DNA of 64,000 bases from Acipenser ruthenus (GCF_902713425.1 NW_026708843.1:197083-261082); one strand, 5' to 3'; counted from the first letter of the stretch, positions 32,338 through 44,188 are shown. Translations and numbers: made by a program. Notes: generated by a model not told the origin, from the letters alone.

Positions 32338-33110
32338 GTGAAAACACAGGAAAGCATTGTAAAGCACAGAGAGGTCTGGTAAAGCACAGGGAAGCATTGT
32401 AAAGCACAGAGAGGTCTGGTAAAGCATAGGGAAGCATTGTAAAGCACAGATAGGTCTGGTAAAGCATAGGGGAGCATTGTAAAGCACAGAGAGGTCTGGT
32501 AAAGCATAGGGGAGCATTGTAAAGCACAGAGAGGTCTGGTAAAGCATAGGGAAGCATTGTAAAGCACAGAGAGGTCTGGTAAAGCATAGGGAAGCATTGT
32601 AAAGCACAGAGAGGTGTGGTAAAGCATAGGGAAGCATTGTAAAGCACAGAGAGGTCTGGTAAAGCATAGGGAAGCATTGTAAAGCACATAGAGGTCTGGT
32701 AAAGCATAGGGAAGCATTGTAAAGCACAGAGAGGTCTGGTAAAGCATAGGGGAGCATTGTAAAGCACAGAGAGGTCTGGTAAAGCATAGGGAAGCATTGT
32801 AAAGCACAGAGAGGTCTGGTAAAGCATAGGGAAGCATTGTAAAGCACAGAGAGGTCTGGTAAAGCATAGGGAAGCATTGTAAAGCACAGAGAGGTCTGGT
32901 AAAGCATAGGGGAGCATTGTAAAGCACAGAGAGGTCTGGTAAAGCATAGGGAAGCATTGTAAAGCACAGAGAGGTCTGGTAAAGCATAGGGAAGCATTGT
33001 AAAGCACAGAGAGGTCTGGTAAAGCATAGGGAAGCATTGTAAAGCACAGAGAGGTCTGGTAAAGCATAGGGAAGCATTGTAAAACACAGAGCGGTCTGTT
33101 AAAGCATATT
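32338..33110. repeat. 40-bp minisatellite, about 19 units
   Basis: Each unit is two related 20-mers, AAAGCACAGAGAGGTCTGGT and AAAGCATAGGGAAGCATTGT. Units are nearly identical, with a G/A change marking some. The length is not a multiple of three and the minus strand has no stops, so all three minus frames are open for about 290-300 codons. It is judged non-coding. Confidence 0.96.
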
Positions 33111-33119
33111 AAAAAACAT

Positions 33120-33790
33120 TGTAAATTGTCACTTTTAAAAGTTTTCCACCGTAAAAGCACGTAACATACATACAGACAGATACGAGAGACAGGCAGGCAG
33201 GCAGACAAGCATTGACGTTTGAACAGTGAGTGGTTGACAGAGAGTTATTTGTTCTATTAAGTCATATATTTCCCTTTATTCTGCCGTATCGTACATTATT
33301 TAATTGTATTATATAACATTTGAAAAATGAATATATATATAGATTTTTCAAATATTATATAATACAATTAAATAATGTATATACATATAAGCAACAAACG
33401 TGTTTATAAATGGGGGAAAAAATACGTCTTACCTTTGTACAGCTCCGCATGTATTCAGCACTGCTTACACGCTTCAGACAGCTCGGCGTGTTTCTCAGAG
33501 AGACCTGAATACAGTTGAACAGTTCTGGAATTTGGGTTTTTCAAAGTCACACCCACGAATACACAGAAAGCGAGTCGTCAGGGACGCCACACAATTCAGA
33601 CAGCTATGAGTAAAATGTTATTGAAATAAACTTTTGACCTGATCTTAAACGGACCGCGAGGAGAGTGTCTGATCAATTTGCAATTTCGTTACTTCTTTTA
33701 ATTAAATTTAATTAAATATGTATTATGAAATGAAAAACAAACGTGTTATGTTTTTATTTTATCTTGATTTTTTGTAGGTTTATTGCAGTC
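33120..33790. other. Gene-free stretch
   Basis: A short inverted repeat surrounds 33300-33375 ('AATTGTATTATATAA' against 'TTATATAATACAATT'). No other feature is supported. Confidence 0.5.
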
Positions 33791-33794
33791 GAAT

Positions 33795-33958
33795 ATATAT
33801 TGAATAGTATTTTGTCATATGCTTGTTCTTACTAGAACTGAAGTCACTGTATTTATCTTGCTCTTAATTGCATTAATACTTGTACTGTGATTCTTGAAAT
33901 GTATTTTTGTTTACGACTGTAAATCGCCCTGGATAAGGGCGTCTGCTAAGAAATAAAT

Positions 33959-33966
<8 letters not shown>
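33795..33966 (+). mobile_element. L2-like LINE 3' tail
   Basis: 'CTTGAAATGTATTTTTG' followed by the SINE-A-like tail, then (AT)n at 33964-33997. Confidence 0.72.
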
Positions 33967-33999
<33 letters not shown>

Positions 34000-34430
34000 C
34001 AGACCGTATAAAGGCTGTCCATTTAAAGAAGTTTTTTTTCCAATTTTGACGCAGGTAACACTGTGATTTGATTGGTTGGCCTTGAGTCTAGTCTATGGAC
34101 AGCTAGAGTTTTAAGCTGAGGGAACACGAAGCCACGTTTTCAGGATCAGCAGCGGGTTTGAAGACCCCCATCCGATGAGAGACCTAGTTTGAGGTTTGCT
34201 GAATCAAACCCCGAGTCTCCCTGCCTGGTGCGACGCGCAGTGGCCCCAAAACCTGGTCTCCTGAAACCAAGTTCCAAGCCACACAAAGCGGCTTTCGGGT
34301 GATTTAGCTTTCAGCGCCACAAACCAGGCGCTGTTGGCGCCCCAGTTTGTTTACATCAACTTAAAAAATAAATTAAAAAAAAACCCGGAAAATTGCAAGA
34401 ATAGACTAATCCTTTTTTTAGAGTGCTTTC
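34000..34430. other. Gene-free stretch
   Basis: Moderately GC-rich sequence from about 34130 to 34340 with no long ORF and no recognised family. Confidence 0.4.
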
Positions 34431-34432
34431 GT

Positions 34433-34669
34433 GGGCAGCAGTGTGGAGTAGTGGTTAGGGCTCTGGACTCTTGACCGGAGGGTCGTGGGTTCAATCCCAG
34501 GTGGGGGACACTGCTGCTGTACCCTTGAGCAAGGTACTTTACCTAGATTGCTCCAGTAAAAACCCAACTGTATAAATGGGGAATTGTATGTAAAAAATAA
34601 TGTGATATCTTGTAACAATTGTTAGTCGCCCTGGATAAGGGCGTCTGCTAAGAAATAAATAATAATAAT
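34433..34669 (+). mobile_element. SINE family A
   Basis: Full-length, directly followed by an L2-like tail. Confidence 0.93.
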
Positions 34670-34985
34670 TTAATCCTGTACTTTAGAGTACTGTAATCTG
34701 TCACAAGTGGTATTTAATCTGTAGTATTTTGTATTTAATTATATCCTGATGTAACTATCACTGACACTGTTATCTGCTCCGTTATTGAATCGTATTTTGT
34801 CACACTTGTACTTGCTAGAACTGAAGTCCTTGTATTTATCTTGCTCTTAATTGTATTAATACTTGTATTGTGATCTTTGAAATGTATTTTTGTTTACGAC
34901 TGTAAATAGCCCTGGATAAGGGCGTCTGCTAATAAATAAATAAATAAATAAAATAAATAATAATAATAATAATAATCATAATAAT
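34670..34985 (+). mobile_element. L2-like LINE 3' tail
   Basis: Same composition as 23930-24268, starting 'TTTAATCCTGTACTTTAGAG'. It stands head-to-tail after a complete SINE with the same terminal sequence. Confidence 0.76.
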
Positions 34986-35592
34986 AATAATAATAATAAT
35001 AAAATTAAAAAGTCTTTTTTTTAATTTATACTTAAATTTATTCTTTAACCCCCCCCCCCCCCCCAAAACCCAGAAATTCAAAGGGTAAGAGGGCACGCTC
35101 CACCGAGCAGCGAGGTAAATTCGACGAATTTCCGGTCGTGTTGATGGTAAATTTATCCCACGGTTGGGGCAAACGCTGCTCAGTAAATCTGTGCCGTTTG
35201 AACTGTGGTTAACGTTTCATTTCATTATTTTTTTTTAGTTAACTGGAATTTAAATCTCAGCTAAAAATGTAAATGCCAGTCTCCTACTATGAGCAAGATA
35301 AGTGTTTTGACTGAGATAGAGAAAGGTGCCCTCTTCATGACCGCTTCAGTAGGCGAGATGAACCATTAGCAAAAAAAAAAAAAAAGGCAGCCGAGCCACC
35401 AATGCATAAACCACACACTCTGTCTCGATTATTTCCTGCATTTCAAAACTGCCACTTTCATATCTTGTATTTTGTTTTAAACCCCGCTCTCAACTTTTCA
35501 ATTTTCCCTCATACCTTTGACTTCCAGCTTTCGCTTGAAGGCATTTCTGCTATTTATTCAAAATTAGTTTTATGCCGGTCGAGTCGCGCTAT

Positions 35593-35800
35593 AAGAACAT
35601 AAGAACATAAGAACGTTTTCAGCTTCAACAACATTACTGGGGAGTTGGTTCCAGACCCTCACAATTCTCTGTGTAAAAAAAAGTGCCTCCTATTTTCTGT
35701 TCTGAATGCCCCTTTATCTAATCTCCATTTGTGACCCCTGGTCCTTCTTCCTTTTTTCAGGTCAAAGAAGTCCCCTGGGTCGACATTGTCTATACCTTTT
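35593..35800 (-). mobile_element. CR1/L2-type LINE 3' fragment
   Basis: Reverse complement of the coding tail seen at 650-948: 'GGGAGTTGGTTCCAGACCCT', 'AAGTGCCTCCTATTTTCTGT', 'TTCTTCCTTTTTTCAGGTCA'. A SINE follows immediately at 35801. Confidence 0.82.
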
Positions 35801-36028
35801 AGGGCTCTGGACTCTTGACCGGAGGGTCATGGGTTCAATCCCAGGAGGGGGACACTGCTGCTGTACCCTCGAGCAAGGTACTTTACCTAGATTGCTCCAG
35901 TAAAAAAACAACTGTATAAATGGGGAATTGAATGTAAAAATAATGTGAAAAAAATGTAATTGTATGTAAAAATAATGTGATATCTTGTGATATCTTGTAA
36001 CAATTGTAAGTCGCCCTGCTAAGAAATA

Positions 36029-36058
<30 letters not shown>
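35801..36058 (+). mobile_element. SINE family A, 5' truncated
   Basis: Starts inside the tRNA head at 'AGGGCTCTGG'. The body repeats the 'TGTATGTAAAAATAATGTGA' segment. The tail lacks its middle. Confidence 0.88.
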
Positions 36059-36059
<1 letters not shown>

Positions 36060-36155
36060 TATTGTTGTATTACTTGTATTGTAACACTTGAAATGTATTT
36101 GCTTACGATTGTAAGTCGCCCTGGATAAGGGCGTCTGCTAAGAAATAAATAAATA

Positions 36156-36204
<49 letters not shown>

Positions 36205-36205
36205 T
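36059..36205 (+). mobile_element. L2-like LINE 3' tail with (TAA)n
   Basis: 'TTGTATTACTTGTATTGTAA' to 'GGGCGTCTGCTAAGAAATAA' and about 11 TAA units. Confidence 0.75.
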
Positions 36206-36219
36206 TTGTTATTATTATC

Positions 36220-36350
36220 TGCACTGTCTGTAAACTGCACTGTCTTTAAATACGAATCTTGCGTTGTAACCGAGTCTGTGCTGCCCTGTGACTCCTGTAC
36301 GAGTCGCCTGGGATAAAGCAGGGGTCTGCCGAATGAATACTAATAAATAA
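36220..36350 (+). mobile_element. Degenerate LINE/SINE 3' tail, unsplit copy
   Basis: Gives the uninterrupted form of the element that carries a SINE at 7968-8330. Confidence 0.6.
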
Positions 36351-36359
36351 TAAGATAAT

Positions 36360-36900
36360 ACAGTACTATAATTTTTTTGGGGGTGGGGGTTCCCCTTCTC
36401 CCAGATTGCATGCGAGAGAAAATGTCACCTATACCGCAAAACCTCCCGATGACCTTCGCGTGCAAAGCTAGTTTTAACGCAATTAGTCATAAAAAAGATT
36501 AGTGTGTCTAATGACAGAAACACAGAAGTGTTAAAGAAAATACTACACTTAGGAATGACGTCAGATAAACTGCAGCGCTCCAGCTTTTAATCAGATACAG
36601 CCTGTATTCGGAAAAGACACTGGCAATTATATTTAATATACGCGATATATTTATATATTGTAAACGAGCGGCACTCACTCGGGTTCGTGCCCCTTTAAAA
36701 TTACGACCCAGAAACACAGAAATGGATTTTTCCAGCGCTGTCGCGCTATTATTTTAATAAACAAAATTCAAACGAACACCTAACTCCGTTTGGAGCGCTT
36801 ACTGCACAGGTATTTCCCTGACTAACTTTCAGGACGGATAAGCCGTTTACCTGACGCACAGAACCAACACTACCACACTTAACAAAGCACTTACTCTCAG
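36360..36900. other. Gene-free stretch
   Basis: No exon or known repeat supported. Confidence 0.45.
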
Positions 36901-36907
36901 GACTCGC

Positions 36908-37052
36908 TCTGCCTCCTTCTGCCTCCTTCTGCCTCCTTCTGCCTCCTTCTGCCTCCTTCTGCCTCCTTCTGCCTCCTTCTGCCTCCTTCTGCCTCCTTCT
37001 GCCTCCTTCTGCCTCCTTCTGCCTCCTTCTGCCTCCTTCTGCCTCCTTCTAC
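36908..37052. repeat. 10-bp minisatellite (GCCTCCTTCT)n
   Basis: About 14-15 perfect units. One strand is all pyrimidine except one G per unit, so triplex-type structure is possible. The minus strand reads Arg/Lys/Glu/Gly-rich in all frames, which follows from composition and is not evidence of a gene. Confidence 0.96.
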
Positions 37053-37383
37053 TCCGCAGCTTCGAGCAGACTGACTGCTCTCCTTTTAAACCCCGCACCT
37101 GGATCTAATTTTCCAATAACGCCCAGGTGCGGATAATAATTAATAATAAAACAATTAAACACAATTAAACTAACCAATAAAACAATTAACAAAACAATTA
37201 GCAAATTAAATGAAATAATAAAGCAACCAATCCAACCAATTAACAAAAGGTGCATTTCTCTCGCAGGGAGGTTTTAACCCCCTCCCTGCTGTCTCTCACA
37301 ACCCGCTGTCTTACAATATTTATATAAACCCCAGCTGGTTAAATTATCTTGGTATTCAGAAAGGCTATTGTTCCTGTTCTGTC

Positions 37384-37670
37384 TGAGGTTGGGGCGGCAC
37401 GGTCCTGGGTTCGAATCCGGCCTAGGGTACTGTCTGTGTGGAGTTTGCATGTTCTCCCCGTGTCCAAAGACATGCTGACTAGGTTGATTGGTCACTCTAA
37501 ATTGCCCTCTGTGTGAGTGAGTGTGTGTGTGGTGCCCTGCGATGGACTGGCGTCCCGTCCAGGGTGGAGTCTCGCCTTGCGTCCTGTGTATGTCGGGTTA
37601 GGCTCCGGCTCACCGCGACCCTGTAAAGGAGTAAGCGGTTAATGATAGTGGATGGATGTTTGAGGTTGGG
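37384..37670 (+). mobile_element. Another tRNA-type dispersed repeat, ending TGGATGGATG
   Basis: Head with box B 'GGGTTCGAATCC', then 'GTGTGGAGTTTGCATGTTCT', 'AGACATGCTGACTAGGTTGA', 'GCGATGGACTGGCGTCCCGT', 'GACCCTGTAAAGGAGTAAGC' and 'GGATGGATG'. This is a layout widespread in fish genomes. Internal deletions are likely. The exact Repbase family was not assigned. Confidence 0.75.
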
Positions 37671-37791
37671 TTGCAAACACTACGGTGGCTGATTTTTTAA
37701 AAAAAAAATTAATCTCAGTTATTATTAGTAAAGATATATATTTTTTTTTAATCAAATAAAATAGTTTAGAGAAAGCAACATTTAAATCATT

Positions 37792-37795
<4 letters not shown>

Positions 37796-37861
<66 letters not shown>

Positions 37862-37872
37862 CGAGAAGTTAA

Positions 37873-37952
<80 letters not shown>
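37796..37952. repeat. (ATT)n and (AT)n microsatellites
   Basis: (ATT)n 37796-37860, then (AT)n 37875-37950. Confidence 0.96.
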
Positions 37953-37954
<2 letters not shown>

Positions 37955-38013
37955 CTGAATATATACATACATATATACATATAAATACATTTCAAGAATC
38001 ACAATACAAGTAT

Positions 38014-38375
<362 letters not shown>

Positions 38376-38394
38376 TCAAAGCTACACAGAGGCG

Positions 38395-38522
38395 TTCCTT
38401 ACAAACTACAATTCCCAGAGACGCTTGCGCCCTGCTTCCTGCGCTCCAGGGATGCCAACCGGAAAAGGGCATGTGGAGGATCCCAGCCTAACAATCGCGA
38501 CACAGACAGAGAAATTCAGAAG
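38395..38522 (+). promoter_or_regulatory. ZNF-1 first exon / promoter with ZNF143-type motif
   Basis: ACTACAATTCCCAGA at 38405-38419 matches the ZNF143/THAP11 consensus (ACTACAAYTCCCAGMRTGC type). An ACCGGAA (ETS-like) site follows, and a splice donor AGAAG|GTAAGG closes the block at 38522. The order of motif, CCGGAA site and donor recurs in front of ZNF-2 and ZNF-3. It is inferred to be a TATA-less promoter with an untranslated first exon. Confidence 0.65.
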
Positions 38523-38756
38523 GTAAGGATTTTAATACGAGATGGTCGTGTGGAGGGGTCGGTTCAGTTAGCACGTTACTGGAGCCAACGCGGGTGCACC
38601 GTAGTTTTGTCATGGCGAGAGAATAAAGGAAATTTAGAGCGTGAAAGAAAATGGAGGTTTTGTTGTACGGCTTTTAGAAAAAAAAAACAGTTTTTTAGTA
38701 TTACTGTATTACTGTTATGATGTGTATATTTATTTCGTTTAAAAGTGCCGTTTCAG

Positions 38757-38760
<4 letters not shown>

Positions 38761-38831
<71 letters not shown>
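38761..38831. repeat. (AT)n microsatellite
   Basis: About 35 AT units. A second run lies at 39034-39093. Confidence 0.95.
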
Positions 38832-38834
<3 letters not shown>

Positions 38835-39027
38835 ACTATCACTATTTAATCATATCCTGATGTAACTATCACTATTATCTGCTGTATTATTGTATACACT
38901 TGTACTTTGCTTGAACAAAAGTTATTGTATTTCTTGCTCTTATTGTATTACTGTATTGTAACACTTGAAATGTATTTGCTTACGATTGTAAGTCGCCCTG
39001 GATAAGGGCGTCTGCTAAGAAATAAAT

Positions 39028-39033
<6 letters not shown>
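38831..39033 (+). mobile_element. L2-like LINE 3' tail
   Basis: 'TATCCTGATGTAACTATCAC' to 'GGGCGTCTGCTAAGAAATAA', between two AT runs in the ZNF-1 intron. Confidence 0.75.
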
Positions 39034-39098
<65 letters not shown>

Positions 39099-39111
39099 TT
39101 TAACATTTTAT

Positions 39112-39330
39112 ATCAATCTTTATTTTATATAGCGCCTTTCACAGTGGACCTCCATCACAAAGCGCTTTACAAGATAGTGAGGAACAATGCAGGAATACAG
39201 TGAAATACAGGGCACAGGACATTAAATGCAAACAGTAAAAAACAATGCAAATACATTAAATACAGGGATAATACATTAAATACAAGGCTAGGATGTGAAT
39301 TCTAGACATTGTGGATGCGCGTGTCACACA
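39112..39330 (-). mobile_element. LINE/SINE tail of the 'AGCGCCTTTCACAG' type
   Basis: Same tail as 17636-17790, here extended by 'GAAATACAGGGCACAGGAC' and 'ATTAAATACAGGGATAA'. Confidence 0.65.
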
Positions 39331-40040
39331 GAATCACACGAATAAGATGATGTGAAAATTCTGCAATAGCAATTTAGACAGCAGCTTATAACAGATATCA
39401 GGCTTAGAGACTATACTTATATGTTATATAAGAGACTATGCTTTAGCTAAGTACTATACATAAGGTAATGAAGGTTCACAAAAATGTGAATAATTGATTC
39501 AAAACCAAATCAAGGGTCTAGTGCTATATATTATAAAGACATTTCAGAGGGCTGGATCGCATCAATATCAGGGTCACAATATTTCATGATTAAACATAAT
39601 ATTTATTAAAGCAGAAAAAAAATCACATTCAAAATTATATAACAAATGTTCCTAAATATTTAAATACTTAACTGAAAAAGATTTGTATTATTTTTTTATT
39701 TTTTTGGACACCTTTTAATGACTATTTTTTACCATCAGTGAATTATCAAAAAAAACAAAAAGAAAACAGGTCTAAATCAAAAATAACTACAGACAGGTGA
39801 AATGTCTCCTTCTCAGGACAGAGCGATCTTCAGCAGAAATATCCATCTTTGATGCAGTCGGTGTCTTTTTCATTGAAGGCATTTTAAAGAAACCGCGCAG
39901 CTCTGCGCAGTCGTGTGTTCAATCATTTACCAGGAAGGAAGCAAACTAAACCGGCTGCCAGGTTCCTGAACGCAGCGTGACAGGCAGCGCCTCAATCAGG
40001 CAAACGTTGGCTGCATTTATTTTTAAGTGCTATATATATA
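39331..40040. other. ZNF-1 intron, no feature seen
   Basis: AT-rich sequence without recognisable repeats or exons. Confidence 0.45.
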
Positions 40041-40041
40041 T

Positions 40042-40280
40042 GGGCAGGAGTGTGGAGTAGTGGTTAGGGCTCTGGACTCTTGACCGGAGGGTCGTGGGTT
40101 CAATCCCTGGTAGGGGACACTGCTGCTGTACCCTTGAGCAAGGTACTTTACCTAGATTGCTCCAGTAAAAACCCAACTGTATAAATGGGTAATTGTATGT
40201 AAAAAATAATGTGATATCTTGTAACAATTGTAAGTCGCCCTGGATAAGGGTGTCTGCTAAGAAATAAATAATAATAATAA
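40042..40280 (+). mobile_element. SINE family A in ZNF-1 intron
   Basis: Full-length, 'GGGCAGGAGTGTGGAGTAGT' to tail. Confidence 0.93.
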
Positions 40281-40457
40281 TATATATATAGACAATTCTT
40301 TCAGAAATGTGAATTTTCACAGGGGAACTACATATTACACAATTGGCAAGGGCTACTTTTTCATGGAAATCCTGAAATCTGTGCTAACCCTGAAGAAAAT
40401 ACAGCCTTAACTATGTGTTATAAAATGTGTTTTTTTTTTTTTTGGACAGGATCGCAA

Positions 40458-41615
40458 ATGGAAGCCGTCCGCATTAAGGAAGAGGATGAGAAACCGGGAT
40501 CGGGATCTGGATCGGGGTCGGAAAACACGGCCGGCGACGTGGCGGAACTCGGGTTCGTCCACGTTGTGGAGGATCCCGACGAAGCCTCCGAATCGAACGC
40601 GTCCGAAGCCTCGGGAGAGACAGCCGGGCGGGAATCGGGTCTCCCCTCGTCTTCCGAAACGAGCGGGCCGGGCCCCGTCCCCACCGATCATGTCTGTCCC
40701 GACTGCGGAAAATCCTTCCCTCACTTGGGGACGTTTCGTCGACACCTGCGAGGCCACTCGGGAGAAAAACCCTTCCCGTGCCCCGAGTGTGGGAAGACCT
40801 TCTGCCAGCGAGGCAGCCTGAGAGAACACCTCCGCACCCACACCGGTGAAAAACCCTACCGCTGCCCGGAATGCGACGTCGGCTTCAGCCAAGCCCAGAC
40901 TCTGAAGAACCACCGGCGGACTCACACCGGAGAAAAACCTTACCGCTGCGGCGACTGCGGGAAAGATTTCAGCCAGCTGGGCAACTACAAGCAACACCGC
41001 CAGATCCACTCGGAGGAGGACAAAATCTACCACTGCGGGGAGTGCCGGAGAACCTTCCGCAGCTACGGCAGCCTGGAGGCCCACGGGCGGGTCCACAGCG
41101 CCGCCGGGAAGCCTTTTCGGTGCAGCCAGTGCGGCAACGGCTTTGCCAGACTGGTGACCCTAAAACAGCACCTGCAGATCCACTCCGGGGAGAAGCCCTA
41201 CCACTGCGTGGAATGCGGGAAAAACTTCGGTCAGTCGGGGCACCTCCGGAGGCACCAGCGCACACACTCCGGGGAGAAGCCTTTTTTTTGCCCGGAGTGC
41301 GGGAAGAGATTCAGCCAGTCCGGGAGCCTGAGGGAGCACGAGAGGGTTCACACCGGGGAGCAGCCGTACCAGTGCGCCCGCTGCGACAAGCGCTTCAGCC
41401 AGCTGGGGAACCTGAAGGAGCACCAGAGGGTCCACACGGGGGATAAGCCGTACCAGTGCATCGACTGCGGGAAGAGTTTCAGCCAGTTCGGGAATCTCAA
41501 GGAGCACAGGCGGCTGCACACCGGAGAGAAGCCGTTCCGCTGCGGCGTCTGCCTGAAAGGGTTCTCCTACCACAGCCAGCTCAAGGGCCACAAGTGCTGC
41601 TGCGGGGATGTTTAG
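40458..41615 (+). CDS. C2H2 zinc-finger protein ZNF-1 (11 fingers)
   Basis: A single coding exon (385 aa). A long T run and ACAG acceptor at 40449 precede the ATG by 8 bases. The N-terminus 'MEAVRIKEEDEK' holds a SUMO-type IKEE site and is followed by an acidic/Ser-rich linker (residues 12-78). Eleven tandem fingers start at residue 79, joined mostly by TGEKP-type linkers. Finger 11 is C2HC-like ('LKGHKCCC'). There is no KRAB, SCAN or BTB domain. Proteins of this type bind DNA in the nucleus and usually repress transcription. The many SQxGxL helices (for example 'SQLGNLKEH' in fingers 9 and 10) suggest expansion by finger duplication. The target is unknown. Confidence 0.9.
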   Translation: MEAVRIKEEDEKPGSGSGSGSENTAGDVAELGFVHVVEDPDEASESNASEASGETAGRESGLPSSSETSGPGPVPTDHVCPDCGKSFPHLGTFRRHLRGHSGEKPFPCPECGKTFCQRGSLREHLRTHTGEKPYRCPECDVGFSQAQTLKNHRRTHTGEKPYRCGDCGKDFSQLGNYKQHRQIHSEEDKIYHCGECRRTFRSYGSLEAHGRVHSAAGKPFRCSQCGNGFARLVTLKQHLQIHSGEKPYHCVECGKNFGQSGHLRRHQRTHSGEKPFFCPECGKRFSQSGSLREHERVHTGEQPYQCARCDKRFSQLGNLKEHQRVHTGDKPYQCIDCGKSFSQFGNLKEHRRLHTGEKPFRCGVCLKGFSYHSQLKGHKCCCGDV

Positions 41616-41744
41616 GTCGGACGGTTTTACTCTGCGGCCGTTTCCTTGGTTCGTTGGTTGGGGTTTGTTTTATTTTTTTAAAGTCTCACCGCATTTCCAG
41701 ATGAAGAAGGCTGCTCTGTGCAGGGCAGCTATGATTCTCCAGAC

Positions 41745-41794
<50 letters not shown>

Positions 41795-41795
41795 C
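41745..41795. repeat. (AAT)n microsatellite
   Basis: About 16 units. Confidence 0.93.
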
Positions 41796-41832
41796 GCTGT
41801 GATTTGTTCCTTCATTTGAAGCAGGTGTAATT

Positions 41833-42060
41833 GGGCAGCAGTGTGGAGTAGTGGTTAGGGCTCTGGACTCTTGACCGGAGGGTCGTGGGTTCAATCCCAG
41901 GTGGGGGACACTGCTGCTGTACCCTTGAGCAAGGTACTTTACCTAGATTGCTCCAGTAAAAACCCAACTGTATAAATGGGGAATTGTATGTAAAAAAATA
42001 ATGTGTAAAAAATAATGTAATTGTATGTAAAAATAATGTGATATCTTGTAACAATTGTAA
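41833..42060 (+). mobile_element. SINE family A, 3' truncated
   Basis: Head and body complete. It stops at 'AACAATTGTAA' before the conserved GTCGCCCTGG tail and runs into (AT)n. Confidence 0.9.
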
Positions 42061-42333
42061 TATATATATATATACCTTCTTCTCAACCAGATCCCCTGTA
42101 CATTTTATTAGGAATCTGATCACAGCCTCGACTCCACAACCCTCATTAATTCAGTGCAGAGGGTCGCCATGACGATCCTTTAAGTTCATCCCACACTTGT
42201 TCAACCCACCTTTTTCCCCTTCGCCATTGCCGATCCACTTTGATGTCTCTCGGAGCAGCCGGACCAACACACACCCTCTGTCACGCCTCTTTCCAGTTCA
42301 GACATGAAATATTAAATATGAAAAATATGAAAA

Positions 42334-42738
42334 ATAGTGATATTAAACTGCAGTTACAGTGTAATTCCAGTCCAGTCCAGTCTAGTGATATTAAACTGCA
42401 GTTACAATGTAATTCCAGTCCAGTCTAGTCTAGTGATATTAAACTGCAGTTACATTGTAATTCCAGTCCAGTCTAGTCTAGTGATATTAAACTGCAGTTA
42501 CAATGTAATTCCAGTCCAGTCTAGTCTAGTGATATTAAACTACAGTTACAATGTAATTCCAGTCCAGTCTAGTCTAGTGATATTAAACTACAGTTACAAT
42601 GTAATTCCAGTCTAGTCTAGTGATATTAAACTGCAGTTACAATGTAATTCCAGTCCAGTCTAGTGATATTAAACTGCAGTTACAATGTAATTCCAGTCCA
42701 GTCCAGTCTAGTGATATTAAACTACAGTTACAATGTAA
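42334..42738. repeat. Tandem array of the MITE-associated unit, without MITE
   Basis: About nine units of 'ATTCCAGTCCAGTCTAG' plus 'TGATATTAAACTGCAGTTAC' (43-53 bp). Unit length varies by the number of CAGTC/TAGTC steps. The same unit lies between foldback copies at 30010, 49855 and 53565. Confidence 0.93.
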
Positions 42739-42799
42739 TTCTTGTGTGTTTGGCTTACCTGTCATTAAACCTTCGGAGGGAGGCTTTATACAAAAGGTA

Positions 42800-42850
42800 C
42801 ATTTGTATTGTATTGTATTATATTGTATTGTATTGTATTGTATTGTATTC
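42800..42850. repeat. (TATTG)n microsatellite
   Basis: About nine TATTG-like units, with (CT)n at 42930-42979 nearby. The same TATTG run followed later by 'TTCTATTGACGTTTGAA' and (CT)n occurs at 29266-29469, so both stretches are copies of one longer repeat. Confidence 0.85.
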
Positions 42851-42927
42851 TTCTATTGACGTTTGAATAACTTTATTAGTGTTTTACTTGACTTTGGTGC
42901 CACCAAGTGCTAGGATCTCGCTACTGC

Positions 42928-42984
<57 letters not shown>

Positions 42985-43217
42985 CAAATTCAAATTGGCT
43001 TTATTGGCATGACAATAAAAAGAACTGTGTTGCCAAAGGACATACATGGCATAACCGACTCAAATATACAGACAAATATTTTTTTTAAATACTAAACAGT
43101 ATCCCTCCTCCCTCTATATTAATATAGTAAACAGAATCCCTCCCTTCCCCTCTATATCAAACAGTACCCCCTTCCCCCTCTATATTAAACAGTGCCCCCT
43201 CCCTCTATTAAACAGAA

Positions 43218-43219
<2 letters not shown>

Positions 43220-43259
<40 letters not shown>
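43220..43259. repeat. (CT)n microsatellite
   Basis: About 19 CT units. Confidence 0.93.
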
Positions 43260-43261
<2 letters not shown>

Positions 43262-43429
43262 TACGGCAACACATGCATCTTTTTGTTTTGTTCAGTTTTT
43301 TTTCAGTGGCAAAATATTTATTTGGTTAATTGTTCATATAGCGATTACAGTCCTCAGTCGTCATAAATAAAAAAAATAAATAATTTTCTGGAAAGAACAA
43401 AAAATCCTACTACCTAAACGCGACTACAA

Positions 43430-43622
43430 CGAGGCAGTTAAAAACTCCAACTCCCAGAAGCACTTGCGGTCCGTCATGCGCTGTAAACACGTTCCCCCAC
43501 TTTTCTCCTTGACAACACGCAGTCAACCGGAAGAGGAATTCGGCTGTCAGTCTGCCGGGAGAGAAGAGAATATACATATATATATATATATAAGTATATG
43601 CATATATATTAATTTAAAAAAA
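43430..43622 (+). promoter_or_regulatory. ZNF-2 first exon / promoter with ZNF143-type motif
   Basis: ACTCCAACTCCCAGA at 43444-43458 has one change from ACTACAACTCCCAGA. It is followed by 'CACTTGCGG', 'CAACCGGAAGAGG' and a donor AAAAAG|GTAAGA at 43622. Confidence 0.62.
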
Positions 43623-43983
43623 GGTAAGACGATAACTGCAATGGCACTAATACTATTTAAAATCCAAAGAGAAATAGTTGTTCTGTTATAATATCGTAAT
43701 ATTAAAATACATCTTAAGACATTAGTTTATTTTACGGAGAGATGTGGTCATGTTATTACTGCTGCTCTATATAAAATCATTTACTATATAAAATCCAAAC
43801 CATTCTTTCAGGAGTACGAGAGAAGCTAAATCGTTTTTTTTTATTATTATTAAAACGTGGAAACCGTTGATGATTATGAAGCATTTAAATAATTGTATGG
43901 TTGGGACGGTTATGTTGTGTGGCAGGGTTCATGAAAATCAGGGAACGGGTAACTGTATGTAACGCAGTACTGCTATATAAAAT

Positions 43984-44152
43984 GAACGGGCATCTGTCCG
44001 TCTATCTATCTATCTGTCTATCGATCTATCTCTCTATGTATCTATGTATCTATACTGTGTTTGCATTTTGATCTATCTATCTATTTGATTATCTGTATCT
44101 GTCTATCTGTCTATGTGTCTGTCTGTCTGTCTATTTATTTATCTGTCTGTCT

Positions 44153-44188
<36 letters not shown>

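Noticed and set aside
32193-33208. Three minus-strand open frames of about 300 codons
   Set aside because: The product of a stop-free 40-bp repeat. No start context, splice signals or domain.
36847-37098. Charged Arg/Lys/Glu repeat protein on the minus strand
   Set aside because: Generated by the 10-bp repeat, with the same open state expected in every frame of that strand.
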